Below are positions 1 through 5,574 of a stretch of DNA of 14,902 bases, one piece after another (within the stretch, counting starts at the first letter, position 1; every line of letters begins with the position of its first letter). The stretch lies in contig JAPLMO010000159.1 in the NCBI GenBank assembly GCA_026386995.1, forward strand, positions 1 through 14,902, given 5' to 3'. Under the pieces are notes generated by a model. That model had not been told where the DNA came from and made no database searches. It saw only the letters and a list, made by a program, of their open reading frames with translations. The position numbers and the translations under genes are program-made. The stretch comes from Planctomycetota bacterium. Its GTDB lineage: Bacteria; Planctomycetota; Phycisphaerae; FEN-1346.

Positions 1-1010
1 CGGCGGCGGGCCGGTTCGCCCACGTTCTCCCATCGCACGTCGAGGCCCGATTCCGCCACGATGCGCGAGGTGACGTCTTCCAGCGGCGCGCCGCACGATG
101 CGGCCACCCACAGGTGCATGCCCCGGCTGCCCTTCTTCCGCTCCAGCATCGGACCCAGCAGGGTCGAAGCCTGGCGGGCCGCGCCCTCGTCGAGCGCCTT
201 CCTCAGGTCCGCCTCGCTGAGGCCGGCGAAGGGGTCGACGCCCGATGGGACGTTCCACGGCCGAGGCGTCTCGGGATTCGAGAACGAAAGCGCCTTGTTG
301 GTCAGCGCCTGGGCGACAAGAAATTCGCACTGCATCTCGATCCGCGGCCTCGCGCCGGCATCGCCCAGCGAGGCGATCGCCTGGTAAGCCCGCATGCGGG
401 CCGGCATCGGCTGGCCTTCGGCCACGTCCAGGGCGGCCATGTCGTAGCAGGCCATGGCGCGAACGAGGGGCGAGCCGCAGTCAGCCGCCTCCATGAACAT
501 CTGGCGGGCCTCGCGCGTCCGGTTCAGGTTGACCAGACAGCGGCCGCTGCGGAATCTCATCAAGCCGCCGAGGCGACGGTTGACGGGGTTCTTGTCGGCT
601 TCGCACAGCAGGTTTCCGTAGAGGCGGAGCGCATCGGCGTAGCGACCGGCACCGCTGGCCTGCTCGGCGAGGGTCCAGGAAGCACTTTGGAACTCCGCCG
701 GTTCCGGAGCCGCCGGTGCGGCAGGCGCGGCGTGTTCTTCCGCAGGGGCCGGCGGAGCCGGCAGGGCGACCTCGGGCAAATCGGGCTTCGGCGCAGTGGA
801 AAAGAACCGCCCATAAACGACCGTGCCGAGCGCAACGACCAAAGCCAGACAGGCGAGTATGGCCAGGTGTTTCTTGCCAAAGCGGCGCGGAGCGCCGGCG
901 TCATCAAGGCCCAGGGCCGTGTGGATGTCCGCCCCTTGCGAGGCGTCGGCCGGCGAGGCCGCCGGCAAACCTGGCGATCCTGGCATTTGTGTTTCTACCG
1001 GGTCCGGCAT
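1..1010 (-). CDS. Membrane-anchored protein with TPR-like middle, C-terminus cut by window edge
   Basis: I do not recognise this gene. Read on the minus strand from an ATG at 1010, the frame stays open to the left edge (336 codons plus 2 nt), so the C-terminus is missing. Visible parts: a polar N-terminus, one hydrophobic segment at about residues 48-67 (HLAILACLALVVALGTVVYG) preceded by RRFGKK, which suggests an N-in, C-out single-pass anchor, a Pro/Ala-rich linker at about 71-108, and then amphipathic helical repeats resembling TPRs (ASGAGRYADALRLYGNLL, RSGRCLVNLNRTREARQMF). The last visible stretch, around 308-330 (PLEDVTSRIVAESGLDVRW), has the hydrophobic pattern of an STN/secretin-type short domain; this is a weak resemblance. 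Codon third positions are GC-rich as in the neighbours. An in-frame ATG at 986 is an alternative start. A strong sigma-54 promoter lies about 85 bp upstream, linking it by inference to the flagellar regulon. A long plus-strand frame over the same DNA is taken as an antisense shadow. Confidence 0.75.
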   Translation of the reverse strand, partial: MPDPVETQMPGSPGLPAASPADASQGADIHTALGLDDAGAPRRFGKKHLAILACLALVVALGTVVYGRFFSTAPKPDLPEVALPAPPAPAEEHAAPAAPAAPEPAEFQSASWTLAEQASGAGRYADALRLYGNLLCEADKNPVNRRLGGLMRFRSGRCLVNLNRTREARQMFMEAADCGSPLVRAMACYDMAALDVAEGQPMPARMRAYQAIASLGDAGARPRIEMQCEFLVAQALTNKALSFSNPETPRPWNVPSGVDPFAGLSEADLRKALDEGAARQASTLLGPMLERKKGSRGMHLWVAASCGAPLEDVTSRIVAESGLDVRWENVGEPARR

Positions 1011-1094
1011 TCCATTCCCATAATCAGCGCCCCTGCCGCATCGCGGGAGCGCGCCTAAGAAGTGCGCGCGTGCGCAACTCCGTCGGACAGCAAG

Positions 1095-1110
1095 TGCAAG
1101 CCTTGTGCCA
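1095..1110 (-). promoter_or_regulatory. Sigma-54 (-24/-12) promoter for the membrane protein gene
   Basis: On the minus strand the sequence reads TGGCACAAGGCTTGCA. This matches the consensus TGGCAC-N5-TTGCA fully, with exactly 10 nt between the GG and GC pairs. The expected transcription start is near 1084, giving an untranslated leader of roughly 74 nt before the ATG at 1010. Such promoters need an enhancer-binding activator, and one is encoded next door at 1549-3003. Confidence 0.85.
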
Positions 1111-1124
1111 AACTGCTTTATGGC

Positions 1125-1140
1125 CGAGGGATAACCCTCG
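1125..1140. repeat. Inverted repeat CGAGGG-ATAA-CCCTCG upstream of the sigma-54 promoter
   Basis: A perfect 6-bp stem with a 4-nt spacer lies just upstream (minus-strand sense) of the -24 element. It could be a protein-binding site or only a chance hairpin; its nearness to the promoter makes a regulatory role possible but unproven. Confidence 0.4.
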
Positions 1141-1159
1141 ATGGGCCTTCCGCCTGGCA

Positions 1160-1173
1160 CAAGACACGTCTTG
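1160..1173. promoter_or_regulatory. Possible activator site, CAAGAC-AC-GTCTTG
   Basis: Six-base arms around a 2-nt centre form an almost perfect dyad, about 75-90 bp upstream of the predicted start at 1084. That is a normal distance for an enhancer-binding protein site. A second dyad, CCTCAA...TTGAGG at 1202-1224, surrounds a CACGTG centre further upstream. The half-site CAAGAC resembles the repeated ACAAGTCG words in front of fliK. Binding is inference only. Confidence 0.35.
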
Positions 1174-1231
1174 AGATGGCAATGGCCGCAAGCCAATACC
1201 CCCTCAATCTCACGTGTTTTGAGGATATTGT

Positions 1232-1249
1232 GGGTCGCCGCGGCGACCC
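1232..1249. repeat. 18-bp perfect palindrome, GGGTCGCCGCGGCGACCC
   Basis: The stretch is fully self-complementary. Its central 14 bases, GTCGCCGCGGCGAC, occur again at 5535-5548 in the gap between flgD and flgE. It may be a short interspersed palindrome of this genome or a protein-binding site. Confidence 0.6.
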
Positions 1250-1419
1250 GGCGGGCTTGCTGGAATTGCTGAGGCGAGGCATGTCTCGCGCCTGCGCCAG
1301 GGCGTGCACCGGAGGGGACACGCCAGCCCAGGGGGGTTTGCGCGTCAGGTTTTTGGGCACGGGGTCCGGTTTTCAGACGGCGGGGGAGGGCGGTCAATGC
1401 AGAATGCAGAATGTAGAAA

Positions 1420-1438
1420 CCCCCGGCACTGCCGGGGG
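1420..1438 (-). terminator. GC hairpin of the left REPIN arm, possible terminator of the activator mRNA
   Basis: CCCCCGGCA-C-TGCCGGGGG is a perfect 9-bp stem with a single central base. Read on the minus strand, in the direction of the activator transcript, it is followed by TTTCTA. The T-tract is short, so intrinsic termination would be weak; the hairpin may instead protect the 3' end. Confidence 0.35.
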
Positions 1439-1504
1439 ATGCCGTGGTGCTGGCGCAGCGTGCGGGCATGCGGGGGGGGGCGCTCGCGCATTCGCGCATC
1501 CCAT

Positions 1505-1523
1505 CCCCCCGCAGTGCGGGGGG
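1505..1523. repeat. GC hairpin of the right REPIN arm
   Basis: CCCCCCGCA-G-TGCGGGGGG is the second 9-bp perfect stem with a one-base centre. It lies about 25 bp past the activator's stop codon. On the plus strand it is followed by TTTAATT, which looks terminator-like, but no plus-strand gene leads into it. Confidence 0.45.
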
Positions 1524-1548
1524 TTTAATTCTGCATTCTGCATTAAGA

Positions 1549-3003
1549 TCAGTTCACAATTCCCTGGAGGCGAGATTCCGTCTGCGCAGGGACGGCGGTG
1601 GGCCGGCCTTCGGCGGGCCCATCCGGCACCGCAATGCGGTATCGCTTGAGTTTGGCATGGAGGGTGGCCCGCGTAATGCCCAGAAGCGCCGCCGCCCGCG
1701 TCCGCTGCCAGCCCGTCTCGTGGAGGGCCCGCATGATAAACATCCGCTCGGCGGTCTCGAGGGAAAAATCGTTGCCGGGAACCTCGGCCGGGCCGGCGGG
1801 CCGCCCAGGCGCCTGCCCGTCGAAAAGAAGGCTGGCCGGCGTGATCGTGGGACCTTTCTCGATCAGCAGGGCCCGCTCGATAACGTTGCGCAGTTCGCGG
1901 ACGTTGCCCGGCCAGTTGTGCCGCATGAGCACATCGACCGATTCAGGCGCCAGCGTGCGTGCCCGCGCGCGTCCTGCCTTGGCCGCCGAATGGATGAAGT
2001 ACTCGGCCAGGAGCGGGATGTCGGCCCGCCGCTCTTCGGACCTGAGCGCCGGCAAGACAATGGGGAAGACCGCCAGCCGATAATAAAGATCGGGCCGGAA
2101 ATGGCCCTGCTTGCAGGCGTCGGTCAGGTCGCGGTTGCTGGAGGCGATAATCGTCGCCTGGCAGGGCACGTCCTTGAGGCCGCCTACGCGGCGGAATCGC
2201 TTTTCCTGGATGGCCCGCAGCAGTTTGGCCTGAAGGCCGACGGGTATCTCGCTGATTTCGTCGAGGAAGGCCGTTCCCCTGCCCGCCAGTTCAAACAGGC
2301 CCGTCTTTTCGTAATCGGCCCCCGTAAAGGACCCCTTGGCATGGCCAAACAGTTCGCTCTCAAGGAGATTGGCGGTCAGGGTGGCGCAGTTGACGGCAAC
2401 GAAGTCTTCCGTGCCGCCCTGGCGCAGGGCATGAACGGCCTGGGCGACGAGTTCCTTGCCGGTGCCGGTCTCGCCCAGGACCAGGATGGGGCTCAGGTCG
2501 CTTTCCGAGACGAGGCGGATCATCTCGAGGGTCTTGCGCATGCCCTGGCTGTGACCCACCCAAGGCACGCCGGTCGGGCATTCCGGCGCAAAAAAGCGTT
2601 CGGCCCGGCGGGCTGCGACCGCGGCGCGGGCCTCCACGAGGGCAATCAACCGGGGAAGGTGCTCCTGCGCGAGCGGCCCCGGAACGTGGGCCTGGGCGCC
2701 GGCTTCAAGAAACGGGGCCGCGTCTTCCTTCTCGTTCGCCCCGAGAACCACAACAGGCAGGTCCGCCGACCAGCCGCGAACCTGCTGAAGAAGTTGCAAC
2801 CGCATCTGAGGGGGCACCGTCTCGCGGAGGACGACGAGGTCGACCTCGGTCCCCTGAAGGGCCTTCAGTGGCTCCAGCGCAACATCGAAGTCCAAAACAT
2901 TGGCCGCCAACAACCGCAGCCAACGGCTTGGATCTTCTTCATGCCGCGAGCGATCGCCTATGGTGACAATCGTGCCGCACCGACTCTGTGATGCATACTT
3001 CAT
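1549..3003 (-). CDS. Sigma-54-dependent activator, FleQ/FlrC type, with degenerate receiver
   Basis: This encodes a bacterial enhancer-binding protein that hydrolyses ATP to open sigma-54 promoters. Residues 1-120 are receiver-like, but the phospho-acceptor position reads DLVVLR, with Arg60 where Asp is expected, so phosphorylation control is unlikely, as in FleQ. The AAA+ domain has Walker A GETGTGKE (177-184), the sigma-54 contact loop as GSFTGA (224-229; usual form GAFTGA), Walker B AFLDEISE (245-252), an arginine-finger region RPDLYYRL (303-310) and sensor II NWPGNVRELRN (363-373). A Fis-type helix-turn-helix closes it (416-457, RAAALLGITRATLHAKLKRY). I chose the ATG at 3003 (484 aa) over an in-frame TTG at 3021; a GGGGGA motif precedes it. 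It is divergent from the fliK operon and upstream of a sigma-54-driven membrane protein, so it probably governs both. The exact family name is inference. Confidence 0.93.
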   Translation of the reverse strand: MKYASQSRCGTIVTIGDRSRHEEDPSRWLRLLAANVLDFDVALEPLKALQGTEVDLVVLRETVPPQMRLQLLQQVRGWSADLPVVVLGANEKEDAAPFLEAGAQAHVPGPLAQEHLPRLIALVEARAAVAARRAERFFAPECPTGVPWVGHSQGMRKTLEMIRLVSESDLSPILVLGETGTGKELVAQAVHALRQGGTEDFVAVNCATLTANLLESELFGHAKGSFTGADYEKTGLFELAGRGTAFLDEISEIPVGLQAKLLRAIQEKRFRRVGGLKDVPCQATIIASSNRDLTDACKQGHFRPDLYYRLAVFPIVLPALRSEERRADIPLLAEYFIHSAAKAGRARARTLAPESVDVLMRHNWPGNVRELRNVIERALLIEKGPTITPASLLFDGQAPGRPAGPAEVPGNDFSLETAERMFIMRALHETGWQRTRAAALLGITRATLHAKLKRYRIAVPDGPAEGRPTAVPAQTESRLQGIVN

Positions 3004-3061
3004 GATGGGTGTGTCCCCCAAACAAGAAACGCTGACGGAGCAAGGAGTAACGACACACGGG

Positions 3062-3086
3062 CACAGCGCGCGGGCCCCGCGCTGTG
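3062..3086. repeat. Inverted repeat CACAGCGCG-N7-CGCGCTGTG
   Basis: A perfect 9-bp stem with a 7-nt loop lies about 60 bp upstream of the activator start. It could be an operator for autoregulation or a leader hairpin in the activator mRNA. No T-run follows it on either strand. Confidence 0.5.
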
Positions 3087-3164
3087 TCGATTGACTGGCT
3101 GACCGTGAGGGATAGCGGCGTATTGCGTCGAGACGCCTGCCCGGCGAGAATAGCGGTGTACCAC

Positions 3165-3172
3165 CGACTTGT
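3165..3172 (-). promoter_or_regulatory. ACAAGTCG word, copy 1 (inverted), possible activator half-site
   Basis: The minus strand reads ACAAGTCG here. The same 8-mer occurs twice more, in direct orientation, before fliK at 3450-3457 and 3517-3524. Recurrence within one regulatory region suggests a binding word, but the function is inferred. Confidence 0.3.
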
Positions 3173-3449
3173 CATTGACCTGTCCATATAGGGGCCCACC
3201 CATCGCGAGCGATGAGTCCCATCCCCTGGCGTCTAGTCTCTCGGCATAACACATTTGGCATCTTTAGTTGAATTATCGGACCATCCAAAAAATCTTCTTA
3301 GTTGGGATTCCGTTGGCGCTACACCAGGGACTGTATGCCGCCATCTCCAAGCAGGTCCACGTTCAACCGGGTCGTGCAGAGAGGCGGGCAGGCATGGCGG
3401 AAAAACCTGCCGGACCAACGGAAGAAAATTCCGCTCCACGCGCCGTGTG

Positions 3450-3457
3450 ACAAGTCG
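3450..3457 (+). promoter_or_regulatory. ACAAGTCG word, copy 2, possible upstream activator site
   Basis: This copy is about 120 bp upstream of the predicted fliK transcript start, within the usual range for enhancer-binding protein sites at sigma-54 promoters. It is preceded by TGTG. Confidence 0.3.
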
Positions 3458-3516
3458 TATTCCGGGGTGGCGCAAGACAAACTCCTCTGCCCTAAGTCCT
3501 TTTGGAAGCGTGAGTT

Positions 3517-3524
3517 ACAAGTCG
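3517..3524 (+). promoter_or_regulatory. ACAAGTCG word, copy 3, close to the fliK promoter
   Basis: This copy ends 23 bp before the -24 element of the fliK promoter. That is closer than a typical enhancer but possible for FleQ-like proteins, which can act from near sites. Confidence 0.3.
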
Positions 3525-3547
3525 CGCTCGGCCTTTCGATCATCTCG

Positions 3548-3563
3548 TGGCATCACTTTTGCT
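3548..3563 (+). promoter_or_regulatory. Sigma-54 (-24/-12) promoter of the flagellar operon
   Basis: The sequence TGGCATCACTTTTGCT matches TGGCAC-N5-TTGCW with one change (C to T at the sixth base) and the required 10 nt between GG and GC. The predicted start is near 3574, leaving a leader of about 16 nt that contains the GGGAG ribosome site of fliK. It is the only good promoter I see before the operon. Confidence 0.85.
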
Positions 3564-3589
3564 CGGTGTAGCCGACAGCGGGAGCCTAC

Positions 3590-5140
3590 ATGCAAACAAC
3601 ACCGACAAGCGGACTGGCAAACCTGATGCTGGACCTCGATCCCGGCAACGCGCGGATGTCTGCCGCGAGGGACCCAGGCACCTCGTCCAGCCGGACAGCG
3701 CGGTCCAAAGACGGGAACTCCATCACGGCAGATCGCCGCAGTGCCGGGGAAGAATCTTCCCGCGCGGCTCCCTTGGCACCGGAGGCCGATACTGGCGCCA
3801 GGCAACCCGCCTCTCGCGCGAAACCGTCGAACGCCAAGGCTGAGGAATCCGGAAGGCCAACATCCTCCGACCGCCCCCGCAGCACGACCGCCGGCAATAC
3901 GACTCGCCCGAACGGCAAGCAAGCAACCGCGGCCAACGCAACTTCAACCGGCTGTGCAGGCGCGGCATTCGCCGCCGTCTTGCAGCAAGTGGGGCAGGCG
4001 CAGACCGCACGGAATATCGCGGTCCTGCCCCCTGTCGCCTCGGACAAGGTAAAGACTGCCCCGGTAAAGGGCCTCCAGGCGCCGTCCCTACAGCCCGCTG
4101 CCACCCAGGGGCAGACGCAGAAGGCCGCAAAAGCCGCCGCACCGACCCAGACGCCCCCGATTCAAGGCTATCCGGCGAAAGGCATGGAGCAGGCCGCGGA
4201 CCCGATGCCGCCCCGCACCTCCAAGGAAACCAAGCCGGCCCAGACCCGCCCAGGCAGCCAGGCGCAGCCGGCACCGGCGGGCGAAGCGAAACCCCTGGCC
4301 GCGGCCCTCAAGCCCGTCGCCTCACTGGACGGCGCCGCCGCGGTCGTCACCGTTGTGCCGCCGCAGCAGGTCCAGCGCCAAGCGGCGCCCAAGGCGACGG
4401 CCCCTGACATGGACAAGATGGCCGAGGTCCGCAAGGTGGGTGAAAAACCCGCCGGCCGACGCGAGCAGGCCCCGGTGCCGATCCAGGCCGCCAAGTTGAA
4501 CCAGGCCCGAACAGCGGGCGGGGATGCGACCGTGCGCCTCGTCACAGCCGAGGGCGGCGGTGCGGCCCAGGCCGCCTCGGCCTCAGCGCAAGGCCCCTTG
4601 GTCCCCGTATCCGACAGCCCTCTGGCCAAGGCCGCAGAGGCCGGCGTTCAGGGGACATCACGCGAAGTAACGCAGGCCGACGTATTGCAGCAGGCCGCCG
4701 ACACGCCCGTCTCGGACCAGATTCTCAGGTCAATCCGGGCCGGCGGCGCTAAGATCGGCCAGCAGATTATCGTGAACCTCACGCCGCCCGAACTCGGCAA
4801 AGTCCGCGTCACGCTCCGGCTCTCGGGGCACCAGGTCCACGGCGTCCTGGAGGCGGAGAACCCCGATACCATGAGGCGGCTGGAACGCGAGGCGGCCGGC
4901 CTGACCCAGCGTCTCAGCGACGCGGGCGTAGATGTTCGCAGGCTGGAGGTCGTCCTGACCCGCCAAGACGGCCAGGCGGCGTCGGAAAACCCACACGCCG
5001 GGAACGGCAGCCGCCGGCATCCCGACGCAGAGCCGGAGGCCGCCAGGCAAGCGGCTGCGGCGCGGATCGAAGTCCCCGAGGAAACCCCCGTCGTCGGCAC
5101 GGACCTTGTCGGTTCCGGCGGCATCAATGTGAGAGTCTAG
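3590..5140 (+). CDS. fliK: FliK, flagellar hook-length control protein
   Basis: FliK is the secreted ruler that measures the hook and switches the export gate from hook to filament substrates. Residues 1 to about 370 are low-complexity, rich in Ala, Pro, Gln and Lys, as expected for the extended N-terminal ruler part, which is poorly conserved in sequence. The conserved C-terminal Flg_hook domain spans about 375-461 and shows its hallmark NLTPPELGKVRVTLRLSG, followed by GVLEAENPDTMRRLEREAAGL and LSDAGVDVRRLEVVL. A further 55-residue tail is polar. At 516 aa the length is in the normal, variable range. The ATG at 3590 follows GGGAG by 5 nt and sits just behind the sigma-54 promoter, so this is the first gene of the operon; flgD starts 15 bp downstream. 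Stop codon is TAG. Confidence 0.95.
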   Translation: MQTTPTSGLANLMLDLDPGNARMSAARDPGTSSSRTARSKDGNSITADRRSAGEESSRAAPLAPEADTGARQPASRAKPSNAKAEESGRPTSSDRPRSTTAGNTTRPNGKQATAANATSTGCAGAAFAAVLQQVGQAQTARNIAVLPPVASDKVKTAPVKGLQAPSLQPAATQGQTQKAAKAAAPTQTPPIQGYPAKGMEQAADPMPPRTSKETKPAQTRPGSQAQPAPAGEAKPLAAALKPVASLDGAAAVVTVVPPQQVQRQAAPKATAPDMDKMAEVRKVGEKPAGRREQAPVPIQAAKLNQARTAGGDATVRLVTAEGGGAAQAASASAQGPLVPVSDSPLAKAAEAGVQGTSREVTQADVLQQAADTPVSDQILRSIRAGGAKIGQQIIVNLTPPELGKVRVTLRLSGHQVHGVLEAENPDTMRRLEREAAGLTQRLSDAGVDVRRLEVVLTRQDGQAASENPHAGNGSRRHPDAEPEAARQAAAARIEVPEETPVVGTDLVGSGGINVRV

Positions 5141-5155
5141 ATCAGGGAGAAACGC

Positions 5156-5530
5156 ATGGCATCGAGCGTGAGCGGCATTACGAGTGCGGCCGAACAGAAG
5201 ATCAATTACCTGAACCTCCTGATCGCCCAGATGCGCAATCAGAACCCGCTGGAGCCACTCGACAACAACCAGATGGCCTCGCAACTGGCGCAGATTTCCC
5301 AGTTGGACCAGTTGGAGTCGCTGAACGGGTCCTTCAAGGACGTGCTCAGCGCGACGCGGTGGAACTACGCCGCCTCTCTCATCGGCAAGAACGTCACGTA
5401 CATGGTGGAAGGCCAGACGATGCCGCTGACCGGGCGGGCCGTGAGCGTGGAACAGATCGACGGTGAGCCCGCCGTTCGCGTGGGCTCGGACGTCGTGAAA
5501 GTAAGCAAACTTCTGAGCATCAGCGAGTAA
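5156..5530 (+). CDS. flgD: FlgD, hook cap/assembly protein (short form)
   Basis: FlgD caps the growing hook and is needed for FlgE polymerisation outside the cell. The conserved N-terminal part is clear: INYLNLLIAQMRNQNPLEPLDNNQMASQLAQISQLDQLESLN (in pieces over residues 16-57), matching the family signature of Q-x-x-N-Q-[DN]-P followed by a Q-L-A-Q-x-S-Q-L block. After this comes a short beta-rich segment (GKNVTYMVEG...AVRVGSDVVKVSKLLSI). At 124 aa it lacks the Ig-like/FnIII insertion of the approximately 220-aa enterobacterial protein; short FlgD forms are known in other phyla. Start ATG 5156 follows GGGAG with normal spacing. The next gene, flgE, begins 44 bp downstream. Confidence 0.93.
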   Translation: MASSVSGITSAAEQKINYLNLLIAQMRNQNPLEPLDNNQMASQLAQISQLDQLESLNGSFKDVLSATRWNYAASLIGKNVTYMVEGQTMPLTGRAVSVEQIDGEPAVRVGSDVVKVSKLLSISE

Positions 5531-5534
5531 GCGT

Positions 5535-5548
5535 GTCGCCGCGGCGAC
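5535..5548. repeat. 14-bp palindrome GTCGCCGCGGCGAC between flgD and flgE
   Basis: A perfect palindrome lies 4 bp after the flgD stop codon and shares all 14 bases with the core of the palindrome at 1232-1249. In the mRNA it would form a stable hairpin between the two genes, which might uncouple flgE translation or stabilise its message. Confidence 0.55.
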
Positions 5549-5574
5549 CGCCAAACATTAAAAGGAGATAGGCA

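Larger units (their letters stand above)
1396..1546. repeat. REPIN/MITE-like element: two inverted 45-bp arms around a short core
   Basis: The left arm (about 1396-1441) reads AATGCAGAATGCAGAAT, a few variable bases, then a 19-nt palindrome and ATG. The right arm (about 1502-1544) is its inverted copy, with the same tandem TGCAGAA 7-mer and a sister palindrome. The core of about 60 bp is GC-rich and has no coding frame of note. Two REP-like palindromes in opposite orientation with a conserved flank is the layout of REPIN/BIME elements, which are moved by RAYT-type transposases encoded elsewhere. No transposase is present here and target-site duplications are not obvious. It abuts the stop codon of the activator gene (2 bp away), so it may also shape that transcript's 3' end. 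Confidence 0.7.
1011..1548. other. Intergenic region between two minus-strand genes
   Basis: This 538-bp stretch separates the sigma-54 activator gene from the membrane protein gene; both read leftwards. I see no convincing coding frame in it. It holds, from left to right, a sigma-54 promoter, three inverted repeats that could be activator sites, an 18-bp perfect palindrome, an unassigned GC-rich stretch at about 1250-1395, and a REPIN-like inverted repeat that ends 2 bp before the activator's stop codon. Each is listed separately. Confidence 0.7.
3004..3589. other. Divergent regulatory region between the activator gene and fliK
   Basis: The 586 bp carry no believable gene: short frames on both strands lack family features and good ribosome sites. 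GC content drops at about 3236-3310, typical of promoter or bent DNA. Visible elements are a 9-bp-stem inverted repeat (3062-3086), a GCGTC-GA-GACGC dyad (3125-3136), a direct repeat ATAGCGGYGTA (3112 and 3150), three ACAAGTCG words, a CGGAA-N5-TTCCG dyad (3419-3433) and the sigma-54 promoter at 3548-3563. No clear promoter for the leftward activator gene was found. Confidence 0.65.

Noticed and set aside
114..1058. Long plus-strand open frame of 314 codons over the left gene
   Set aside because: It is antisense to the minus-strand gene at 1-1010, is Arg/Gly-rich with no domain, and is the kind of frame that high GC produces. The minus-strand frame has a clear transmembrane segment, helical repeats and an upstream sigma-54 promoter.
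1396..1546. CRISPR array or insertion sequence
   Set aside because: There are only two inverted arms rather than regularly spaced direct repeats, and the core is too short to encode a transposase.
1444..2991. Plus-strand open frame of 515 codons over the activator gene
   Set aside because: It mirrors a gene with unmistakable AAA+ and HTH motifs on the minus strand; its own translation shows no family features.
3254..3270. TTGGCATCTTTAGTTGA as a second sigma-54 promoter before fliK
   Set aside because: The GG element is present, but the -12 GC pair is not at the needed 10-nt spacing (TTGA in place of TTGC and one base too far).
3270..3300. GATAAT on the minus strand as a sigma-70 -10 element for the activator gene
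   Set aside because: No acceptable -35 hexamer lies 16-18 bp upstream, and the site is about 270 bp from the start codon.
3244..3590. Small genes on either strand in the region upstream of fliK
   Set aside because: The open frames are short, overlap one another on both strands, lack family motifs, and cover a region with clear promoter elements.
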